Of a stretch of DNA of 64,000 nucleotides, positions 19,983-31,700 are shown one piece after another. The position numbers were made by a program, and so were the translations under genes. Location of the stretch: NCBI RefSeq assembly GCF_910592395.1, contig NC_088325.1, forward strand, positions 3,069,501 through 3,133,500. Direction: 5' to 3'. This DNA comes from Lineus longissimus. Its lineage: Eukaryota > Nemertea > Pilidiophora > Heteronemertea > Lineidae. The notes below the pieces were generated by a model. That model searched no databases. It saw only the letters and a program-made list of their open reading frames with translations, and had not been told where the DNA came from. The stretch's first letter is position 1; each line of letters starts with the position of its first letter.

Positions 19983-22787
19983 GTTGTTATCAACAAAACT
20001 CGGCTGAATTATTTCTCGATCATGTGTAACCTTCTTGTAAAACCTGCTCTGGGTTGGGACCATTGTCAGTTATTGCCGAAAATATACGAGACCACTATAT
20101 CAAACACAAGGCATGATCATGACCACTGGGCAGTATTAATAAACGTTGCATTAATTCATCCAACATCTTGACCTAATTCAATCAAAGATCTGATTGGCTT
20201 TTTCAAACAACAACATTTCAACATGAGAGAACATCAGAACTATTTCTGTGAAGCCGAAATAGTGCGGATATTTTACAAATAATGCAATTTTATAACAAGC
20301 ATTATTGCCGGCTATAAATGTACAAGAATTACAATAAAACACACCGTGGCAACACCTTGTATACTTTCATTAGAATTTGTTAATTCGGGTTTTCCCTCAA
20401 GCAGGAAACCGCTTGACAACAAGTGGTCTGTTTCAGCCAATCGACTGATCGGAGTCGAAAGTACAACCTGCTTTATGAAATTTGGTACTATATATTATAT
20501 GTACTTCCTGTAATCATCTATGTGCCGTCGACGTAACCGCAATAGCTCACCTACCGATCCCGATGGCCCAGTGGACCAGGCGACCGCCTCATAAATTAAA
20601 GGTCGAGCAGTCACCGGTGACTATAGTTCACCGTGCTTTATGAATTGTGTTACTCTACTGCCTGAGGTGTCACCTTCTTGAGGGGCGAATGTGTTGAAAG
20701 GCACTGCTGCTCAAAGGCGTTGCCGCAAGTGCTCAAATATCGAAGGTCGAGCAGTCGCTGGAGTCGAAGGTACACCGTGCTTTATGGAATGCGGCACTCT
20801 ACTCTCAAAACACTCTCCCTGGTTCAGGCAATGAGGCTACGAATCGCTTTATTGATCAACAGAAACGTAATGTTTTTTTCACGATGTTGTTTCCGATATC
20901 TCACTTGCATCGATCGAGTGCGGATTGAAACTAAATGCTGTATTTTGGGGAGAAAATGCCTTGTAGAAAATTATTTTTTTGGAAGATATCTGGTGACCCC
21001 CCCGCCCCCAAAAAACGTACGGAGCGTTACCCGAAATGTCATGAAAGATGGAATTCTTTAAATTATGCATCCAAATATTATCGATGGGTGCTTGCAGTTT
21101 CAAAGATTTCGGTATTTCTTCTCTCTTGTAATGAGGGATACAAGAAATACATACATGTAGTCCAAGTGTAATGTTGACATTGGGACGAGTTGTAAATTTT
21201 TATACATTAATTTTACAAACTTTAAAAAATGACTTAAAAAAAGCTTAATACACATTTCAAAATAATTATTTGCCATATGATACAAAACCTTCATAAATCG
21301 TCAGAAAGGTTTTTCAGACAAGAAATATGAATCATCAAACGAACAACGTTTCCAGGGAAACCGATCGGCTCCACCTCTTCGTCTAATCATCATTTGCAAA
21401 ATGCATGTCCGTACCAAATTCATGTCCACAAATTCACTAAAAAAACGTTGTTGAATACATGTATAGACTTGATCCAATGGCCTCTTTCGGTAAAGAAACT
21501 CGTAATTATATTAGAACCTCTTGGTAATATCCATGGAAATTAGCTGAGTTAATAGACTTTTGCCGTGCACATCAATCTTGCCGGCTGAATCATATAAATA
21601 GAAACTACTAACATTGTGGCGGTGTGGTTCCCATTGTGTGACCTCCCACATAACACCATGTCAGTCAGTTTTATAAGTGCGGGAGGGCGTGCGGTGAGGA
21701 AAATGGCAAAACGAACGTCATCACCCCGGTTATTCAGATCTCAAACAGAGGGGCAACTCCCATTCTCACCAGAGTTGCTGATGCCAGATTTTATTTGCAC
21801 CCAGCGAAAACTTTTCAATAAAGCACCAGAAAATCTCTTTCAATGTCAAGAAAGCACCTGACCACGAACGATTAATGACTATATTCGGATATCCGAACAT
21901 TAACCAATAGATTGACATCTGACACACATCATTTGATTCAGTAAGGTAGATTTAGGCAAAAAGCAAGCTGGCATTCAAAGATCGATAAAGTCGACTTTGT
22001 TTACATTTGATTCGGGCGAAACCACGGTCATTTGAATAACTCTAAATAAGCAAATAGGCTGAATAAGTAATGAATGCATTCCAAATCTTCCCTAAATCTT
22101 CCCTAAGTATTTAAATTACGAGATACAATGGTTTCATGCAGTAGGCCATACAAAAGGATTTTATGAGACTTCATAGAATTTTTCCATTGGGTGTATATAA
22201 ATAATGACCCAATCAACTGTATGTGACTGTCTGTGACTCTGCAGACAACTAGGCTGGACCTAAATAATAATCTAGTCCAGGTAACCTCGACTCTATCCGC
22301 CGCAAAAAAGAGGGTCGAGGAAGCCTCGTTGATTTACCGTAGGTAAACCATGCATTTTTAGTGCGCTGATATGATGGATGCACTGTCATACCGAGCGCTC
22401 TGGTATTGGAGATTATTCACTTGGATCGAGGTTACCCATCCTATAGAAAAACACGTGGCCGGACATCGGAATCTTACGCCGCCAAATCGAGTTGATGACG
22501 AGTTCATTACCGTCGAGTACTCGTCTCTGTAATGAGTGAATTAAGAAGACTGGTGAAAGAGTCTAAGAATGCTATAGAGCAAAAGTAAACAGAAATCACA
22601 AAGTTTGATGAATATTTATAGACTTTCCATTATGACCAACAGCCCCAATACCTCAATCTATCATGTGCCACCTTCAATTCCCCGTGGCGCAGTTGGCATC
22701 TTTAGCTTTCAGTTGCCACTATCAAGACCAACTCATACCAGTTCGCCCAAACCAGTCTCTCTGGAAGAAACATCTTGAAGTGTTTTG
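19983..22787. repeat. Tandem-unit spacer between copies 4 and 5 (short type)
   Basis: The most complete short-type spacer. In order it has the CCAAT and TATA-like promoter of copy 4, a junction near 20375 where the long-type block is absent, a tRNA-like motif (20550-20645), C-rich tracts, a TATAAATA near 21594, the small conserved minus frame near 21740-21930, the TATA-hairpin block (about 22193-22320) and the 3' flank of copy 5. The distance from the end of copy 4 to the end of copy 5 is 4224 bp, which defines the unit length. Confidence 0.8.
20550..20645 (+). repeat. tRNA-like (SINE-like) motif
   Basis: TGGCCCAGTGG followed by GGTCGAGCAG and the GTGCTTTATGAATT tail. The upstream CAATAGCTCACC shows the intact form of the site at which the longer LINE copies abut the unit. 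Confidence 0.4.
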
Positions 22788-25700
22788 CTAACCAACTGGC
22801 GTAAACCGCCTAGCATATTTTATTGTCTCCTTCCTCTGTCCTTTACCAATATCTTTAATTGTCCGTACGAGTGATAATAGAACGCTATTAGGTAGCATTA
22901 CTATTCTGCGTTCTTTTCGATATTTACTTTGTTTCTGCGCTATCCTAATATGCCAATTTCTGACCGAAACAATGGTCACCTTATTAATCTTTCTTACAGT
23001 TTTCAAAGGAGCCAGAGGAGAGCATATGTCTCTGATAAATGTTACACTGGAAAGTAAGTTTTTGTTTCTATTTGAAAATAAAAGTGTTGATTCCTTTCGA
23101 TAGTCCGAAAAGTGAAAAGTTTGTACAAACGGGACCAACAACACTTCCAACAGCATTCTCGGCTGAGGAAAGACACGATATAGTGCAAGGAATCCTTTCT
23201 TTATCCTTTTATGGAATAAGATATGACCTTGTCGACTTACGAAACAATTTCCTTTGGCATTGCGTTCGAAACTTTGCCAATTATTCAGTTCAAAAAGCGC
23301 ATTTTGCCCGCGTATCCAAGTTATATTAAAGATGGAGAGAAATGGACGACGATAGCTTCCCATGACAGCGCCACCCATTACAAATATTTTTTTCAAGCCA
23401 ATCAGCAAGCCAAAAATACAATATTTAGTTGAACATGGGTGATGACGAGGGAGGATTATTGTGTCAAAATGACGAGTTGATATCTCAAACAACTTAAGTA
23501 CAACCAGTTTATATCCACTTTCCCGGCGCACGTAGTGGAGCAGCCATAATTTCCCGTTGTGAATATCTCTGAACATTTTACTAAAACGAGAGGAAACAGA
23601 CACATTATGAACCAGTGCGTAAACATTCCTTTGTTCAGGTTGGTAGACAAGTATATTTCTTAAGGCATAAACATGTCCCATATCATGTCGATGAACAAAT
23701 AGTATCGAATTAGAATTGTCGTCAAACATAAACAGCCTGACTTCATATTTACTCAAAACGACTGATACGGGGGGTTTGAAAACGACTGGTTCAGAAACTC
23801 TGTACGTTTGGGTTCTTTTTTCCTGAAACAGCATTTGTTAGTGTATCTATCGGTTCAATGTGAGAGCCATTAGGGGGGTTGACAACGTAGGAGCTGATTA
23901 CCTTAGTCGGACTTAGAGAAACTGTCTCGAATCTGAATTCTGCGAAAAAGTTGAATCTTTTTGAGATCCCCTTTTTTCCCCTGAGATGGGGGATATGTAA
24001 CGAATTGACCGATGACCGACCATGGTGAATAATTATGGTGTTGTAATAGTTGAATGGTGTATATAGGGTATTTTAAGAGTTGAATGGTGCTATTGTGTGA
24101 CTGAGTTATTGGGTGAGTGCGTTGTTGTGTAAATATGTTTTAAGTAGGTTTTAAGGTTGGAGTTTTAGCTCTAGTCAGTAGTAGGGTGGAGTTTAGAATG
24201 GTAGGATGTATATTATGGTAGAACGAAGTTGTGGGGTAAGTTTGTTCAAAAGTTAACCTTGTATTCGTGTTTGATATATTGTGATTCAGATGATAAGCCT
24301 GGTTTCTAGGCTGTTTGATATATTGTGATTCGGATGATAAGCCTGGTTTCTAGGCTGTTTGATATATTGTGATTTGGATGATAAGCCTGGTTTCTAGGCT
24401 GTTTGATATAGTTTGATTATGATGATATAAGCCTGGTGCTTGGCTGTTTGATGTATTGTAATAAGGATGATATAGTGTGGAGTCATTGATCTGTGTTAGA
24501 TATGTTGATTGAATTGTAATCCCACTTCTATTATATTTGCAGTTCCTCCATTGAGTTATTAAAGACACCTGTACCTGACTGAACGTGTCGAGTCTGTTTT
24601 ATCGTGCGAACCTTTACATGGCAACCTCCCCAGTGCCTAATTGTGTAGTCCTTGATTGAACATGGTGTGTTATAACGTGTGATATCATTATTTCATCTTG
24701 TATGTGTTTGTATTGGGGCAGAGAGGTGTATAATATTTCATAATTGCTGCATATATTTAAAACTATTTTAACTGGAGATTGAAAGACGTGACCACCCTGC
24801 GTTTTGATTTGAATTTTGTACGCTATTTATGTAATGTTGGTGTGTTAAGAGGAACCCACATCTTTAGTTACAAATTTTGAAAGTGGGGTAGAGTTGAGGT
24901 GGTTTTGCTGAAGATATTATTGGTGTATGTATATACAGTGACTACTTAGTTAACTGGTGCTTGGTCTAAAATTTTCTAAGTCACTAATAGAGGCCCAGAA
25001 TGGGATATTGTCGATTTACGACCATGTAGGGCCTATACTAATCACATTTCAATGAAGAAAATGACAGAGTTTTGATTACATGTTCATTTCTTGATCTGGT
25101 CTTCTGTGGCCAATTTTATCAATCAATGGTTGGTATGAAAGGCAATTGCAGTTGTGTAATTTCCTAGGCCCTTTACCCTAACAATCATATTGGTCATTCC
25201 TGTAGAAAGTTCAAATCATGAGGAACACAACGTTGTTGTTACTGCTGATGCTTTCGCTCTTTGTCATGTGTCAGTCAATGATGGATGCTGGCAATGATGA
25301 CGATGATGATGATGATGATGCCGATCAGCAGAATGGTGCTGCAGCAGTTGGTCTCCCTCGACGATGTAACAGTTACACTGTTGAAGCCAGGCTGCGACAT
25401 GCCTTGGATTGCCAAACAGCAATTGAACATGGCCGCATTCTAAATGTCAATGAGTATGCTAGGCGCTATCGACTATCCCCAACAACGCTCAGGAGATGGA
25501 TACAGAACATCGATGAAATGACGGATCAAGTGGAGGAAAATGCAGAACGCCGGCGAGTCAGAACCGACCATGATGGTTGTTGGCCGGAAGTTGAGAATAT
25601 CGTGCACCAGCATTTTCAAGAACGGAGGAATATTGCCCTGCCCGTTTCTCGGTCGGACATTGTTAATGATGCAACGATTGAATTTCAGAACTGGTGGGGC

Positions 25701-28700
25701 CAACTCCCACACAATGAACTTGAGGACATTGCAGCACGTCGCCCCGAAAGGTCCCAGTTTTCTGCATCAGTGGGTTGGGTTACAAATTTTATGAAACGCA
25801 AAATTACATTACAGGATGTACTCGGCATTATAAGTAGAGCATGGAATGATGTAGCTCCTGAGTCTGCGGCTAAGTCATTTCAAGTGGCTGGCTTAACACC
25901 TCAACCAGATGGTCATTATCGTGATGATGTTGCAGATGATTTGTTGCTTGGTGAAAACGAATTGTCAGACTCCGATAATGATGATGATAACTTAAATTTT
26001 GACGACAACTTGGAATTGTAAAACAGTTGTAGTGCAAAGTAGTGAATAAGTAAATGTTGTTAATGGCATCGGTTATGTAAGTGTTAGTTACTTTACCCCC
26101 CAAGTTAAACTTTTGGGCAAAAATCTCACATCCCCTCCCTGATTCAAATGCCACTTTTTTTAGGGTTTACCCTGTAAAAAGCTTGTAACGACATTCATTT
26201 TCCATGAAAAGCACTGGCCAGTGATCGTAGTCTTGGATGGACTTTCTGCATGTCGGATTTCAAGCTATTAAAACTTTCTGAGTACTTGATGAAAGTGATC
26301 ATAGTCAATAGGTATCAATGCCGACATGTGCAGTAGGCTCAAGTTGTCATTATTAGCCCATTCATGCTTCTCAAAAGGAATGTAGGCCCTGCACAACCCA
26401 TCTGGGCCTAAAATGCATATTATAATGACCTATTATGGACTTAGAAAATTTTAGACCAGCACCAGTTAACTAAGTACTCACTGTATGTTCATTTTATACT
26501 ATAGAGTTTAAAGATGTTATGAGTTTGTATTGGTCCTAGAGTTGAATGTTTACCAGGATTGTGGTGATATTATAGTACAGGTCTGATGATGAGTGGAAGC
26601 GAGTGCGGATGTTGGTGAAAGTGCGAGGGTAACTTGAAGTAGGGAATAAATTCGGTTTGAGTGTTCTGGTTCAGGTCATTACACTGCACGTCATTATATT
26701 CCAGGTCATTGTGTTTCAGGTCGTATTGTTTTTTCCACTTAAACTAGATATAATTTATTTTGTTCTAAAGTTTGGGTGTAACGAGTAAGGATGGAAAGAT
26801 TGAAGGAGCTTACCCAGTTGGGAAAAGAGATGGGGTTAACCGCCAAGGATTTGAAGGCATTTGTGACGGAACAGCAAAATGCTGAGCGAGAAGAACGGGT
26901 GTCCGAGAGGGAGAAAGAACGAGAGGAGAGAGAGGCTGAGAGGAGAGAGAAAGAGAGGGAGCAGAAGGATCGTGAGCGTGAGGAAGATAGGAAGGAACGA
27001 GAACTTGAGCATCAGCGGCGGTTGGAATTATTACAGGAGCAACAGAAACTGGCAGTGTCAACAGCTAAGACCACCACCAGCACCACCAAAGTTACGCCAA
27101 AGACTCCGAGACTTCCCACATTTGACGAGACAAAGGATGACATGGATGCCTATCTTCATCGTTTTGAGCGTTATGCAGAGGCCCAATCGTGGGACAAAGA
27201 CCAATGGGGTGTAAATCTTGGGGCCCTGCTGATGGGAAAAGCATTAGAGGTCTACTCCCGCCTCTCATCGACTGAGGCCATGGATTTCCAGAAGTTGAAG
27301 GAGGCGCTGTTGGTCCGTTTTGATTTGACCGTGGATGGTTTTCAGAAGAGGTTTCGGTCAGCCAAGCCAGACGCAGGGGAAACCTTTGGACAGTTTACCA
27401 CTCGCCTAAGGAACTATTTAGACCGATGGCAGGAGTTGGCGAAAGCGAGTGCAACTTTTGAGGGAATCGTTGACCTGTTTATGCGAGAACAGTTTCTCCG
27501 TGTCTGTGCACCAGAGTTAAAGCTATTCTTACGGGAGAGAGTCCCAAACTCTGTCAAGGGTATGGCAATATTAGCTGATCAGTACAGAGAGGCAAGGGGA
27601 GGTAACATCCTGAATATTCTTTACCGGCCTAGAGCAACGGTCGGGCCAGATCCCAGGCAGCCTGAACAAGTAAAGCAGGTCTCTGTGAGGAACACTCCAA
27701 CTGCTAACAGTGCTGGAAACAGATCAGATTCATCATTTGGTCAGAAACAGGGTAGCTTTTATAAGGATACGAGGAAATGTAACTACTGTGGTAAAATTGG
27801 TCACATAGCCAGGTTTTGTCATACTCGACTTGCAGCAGCAAGTATGAGAGCTGAGGGACAGCCTACTGAGATGGATTCCAGCGGGGGTGAAGCCTCTGAT
27901 CATGAGGTGTCTTACTGTATGGGAGTGACTCCAACGACGGGTTCAGTTCTCAATTCCGTCACTGGTGGGAACCCAACCCTCATATCCACAAACTGCTCAT
28001 CGTCAATTACTCACACAGGTGGTGGCCTGAATAGTATGCCGGTCCACTCAGGGAAAATTGACGGACATCCCGCGGTGCTAAGGGTGTTGAGAGACACTGG
28101 GTGCAGTGGAGTTGTTATTAGGAAGGACTTGGTTGATCCGGCCCGTTACTTAGGAACGACTCAGCGATGTACCCTCATAGATGGATCGACCTTGACAGTT
28201 CCGATGGCTGCAGTGGCCGTTGACACACCCTTCTATAAGGGGAAGGTTGAGGCGATGTGCATGGAGAAGCCGTTGTATGACATCATAATTGGTAACATCG
28301 AAGGGGCAAGGGAACCCGGAGACCCGGATCTCGATTGGACAGTTGCAGCGGTATTGACTCGAGCACAGAAAAAGCGTGAGAAGATGGATTTGAAGCCACT
28401 TAGAGTACCGAAAATAGTTGGTGACCTGGAAGACAAGGAAATATTCCGGATCGAACAGGCAACTGATCCTTCACTTACCAAGTTCCACCAATATGCAAAG
28501 GATGGAACGCAAAAGCGGAACAAGTATGGGGCGGTGACATCTTACAGATATAAGAAATCGCTGTTGTATCGAAAGTTTGTTTCGCCAAGAGTGGACAATG
28601 GAAAGGAGTATCTTCAGCTCCTGCTGCCAGTGAAGTTCCGTGTCAAGGTGATGTACTTGGCCCATGACTCTCTCATGGCAGGGCATTTAGGCCGCAGGAA

Positions 28701-31700
28701 GACCTATCATCGAGTATTGGACGAGTTCTACTGGCCTGGGATACAGTCAGAAGTGACTCGTTACTGCCGTTCCTGTGACCTATGCCAGCGCTTTATCCCG
28801 AAGGGCAGGGTTCTAAAGGTACCACTAGGAAAGATGCCGTTGATGGGTTCACCTTTTGAGCGTGTGGCTCTGGTTTTGATTGGACCCCTGTTTCCGCCAA
28901 CTGACAGAGGCAACCGCTACATCCTTACATTCATGGACTACGCAACCAGGTACCCGGAAGCAATCGCACTACCTAAGATTGAGACAGAACGGGTGGCGGA
29001 GGCTTTAGTTGATATTTACAGTCGACTGGGTGTGGCTGAAGAAATACTGACCGACTTAGGTTCGCAGTTTATCGCTGATTTGATGAAGGAAGTGAGCAGA
29101 CTACTATCTTTCCAGCGAACTACAACTACACCATACCATCCCCAGTGTAATGGCTTAGTGGAGAAGTTCAATGGAACGCTCAAGCAGATGCTCAAGAAAA
29201 TGTGTGCTGAGCGTCCGAAGGATTGGGATAGATATATCAACCCTCTGCTATTTGCCTACCGAGACGTTCCGCAAGATAGTACCGGATTTTCCCCATTTGA
29301 ACTCCTGTACGGACGGTCAGTGCGGGGACCACTGTCTATACTTAAACAGTTATGGTCACGAGGACTTGGACCAGGAGGTGAAAACTACATACCAGTACGT
29401 GTTCGATCTGAGGAACCGTCTGGAGGAGACATTGAAGTTGGCACAAGACAATCTGAAGGGGGCAGCCAAGAAACAGAAGCAGTATTTTGACAAGCGCACT
29501 AGAGTACGCCAGATGAGTGAGGGTGATGAGGCGTTGGTACTGTTACCCATTAACGCCAACAAGCTGCTGATGCAATGGCGAGGCCCTTACAAGGTTGTTA
29601 AGAAGATTAATGCCATGGACTATAGACTGATGATGGATGGGAAAGAGAGGACCTTCCACATAAACATGTTGAAGCAATATATTCCACGTGCACGAGATCA
29701 AGTTGCAGTTGTAGTGGAGGATGGAGAAGAGCAGTGCGCTGTGGTTTTAGAGAGTGTTGAGGCAGAACCCCCAGAGGTAGAGACTCAGCTACCAAGGTTA
29801 GAGGACCAAGTGGTGGACAAAGTGGGTGAAACCATGGAAGATGTCCACATCTGTGGTGATTTGAGGCCAGAACAGATTGAGGAGGTAAAGGAGATACTGT
29901 GTAGCTATCAAGATGTACTAACTGATTCACCAGGGAGGACTACAGTGTTGAGTCATGATGTCCGATTGACCACGTCAGATCCGGTGAGAGTTCGCCCCTA
30001 CCCTATTCCATTTAGCATGGTTGAGGTTGTGAAGCATGAGATCGAGAATATGTTGGATATGGGAGTAATCGAGCCATGTGATTCACCTTACTCATCACCA
30101 GTCGTGATCGTGAAGAAGAAAGACGGGAGCAACAGGTTTTGCATCGACTTTCGTCGGATAAACCAGATCACAGTGTTCGACCCCGAGCCCATGGCTGATG
30201 TTGAGAGTATTTTTGCAAAACTGGCTGGTTGTAAATATATATCCAAGTTTGACCTCTCAAAAGGTTACTGGCAGGTCCCTCTTACGGAGCAAGCGAAAGA
30301 AGTGTCATCATTCTCAGTGCCATTCGGCCATTTTCGGTTCAAAGTCATGCCATTCGGAATGGTAAATGCCCCCGCGACATTCAATAGACTGATGAGGGTT
30401 GTGTTAAAGGGAGCGGAGAGTGCGGACAACTTCATGGATGACGTTATGTTAGGGACGATCCCTTGGTCTGAGCACCTAAGGGCAATCGTGGACTTCCTCA
30501 CAAGACTACGAGATGCTGGCTTGACGGCAAGACCCTCAAAGATATATATTGGATACTCCAGCCTAGACTGTCTTGGACATGTAGTGGGTAATGATTCATT
30601 GGCACCCATGTTAGATAAACTGGAGGCTATTGAGCAGGCTCCAGTTCCAACCACGAAGAAACAGGTTCGGTCTTTCCTGGGCTTGTCTGGATTCTACCGG
30701 AAGTTCATACCTCATTACTCCGAATTGGCATCACCACTTACGGACTTGACAAAGAAGGGACAACCAAATAAAGTTGGATGGTCCGAAGTTCAGGAAACAG
30801 CCTTTCGCAAGTTGAAACGGGCGCTTTGTTCAAAGCCCATTCTGAGACTACCAGCATTGAATGAGATGTTTATTCTTCGGACAGACGCGTCTGACAAGGG
30901 ACTTGGTGCTGTGCTGCTGCAAGTAGTGGATGGCGTGAAGTTACCCATTGCCTATGCCAGTAAAAAGTTACTGCCCAGAGAACAGAACTATGCAACTGTT
31001 GAGTTGGAGTGCTTAGCGGTGGTGTGGGGTGTTCACAAGTTCCACAGGTATCTATATGGAGTTGAGTTCATTTTGGAGACAGATCACCAACCTCTGACGT
31101 TTCTGAAAAGAAACAAGGCTAGTAACAGTAGACTCATGAGGTGGGCACTGTTGTTGCAGCCCTATCGGTTCAATGTGAGAGCCATTAGGGGGGTTGACAA
31201 CGTAGGAGCTGATTACCTTAGTCGGACTTAGAGAAACTGTCTCGAATCTGAATTCTGCGAAAAAGTTGAATCTTTTTGAGATCCCCTTTTTTCCCCTGAG
31301 ATGGGGGATATGTAACGAATTGACCGATGACCGACCATGGTGAATAATTATGGTGTTGTAATAGTTGAATGGTGTATATAGGGTATTTTAAGAGTTGAAT
31401 GGTGCTATTGTGTGACTGAGTTATTGGGTGAGTGCGTTGTTGTGTAAATATGTTTTAAGTAGGTTTTAGAGTCAGTAGTAGGGTGGAGTTTAGAATGGTA
31501 GGATGTATATTATGGTAGAACGAAGTTGTGGGGTAAGTTTGTTCAAAAGTTAACCTTGTATTCGTGTTTGATATATTGTGATTCAGATGATAAGCCTGGT
31601 TTCTAGGCTGTTTGATATATTGTGATTCGGATGATAAGCCTGGTTTCTAGGCTGTTTGATATATTGTGATTCGGATGATAAGCCTGGTTTCTAGGCTGTT

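Noticed and set aside
29171-29345. Programmed ribosomal frameshift between integrase and its C-terminus in element 1
   Set aside because: The shift falls within a domain rather than between proteins, no slippery heptamer is evident, and the catalytic Asp is also lost. A simple one-base deletion is more likely.
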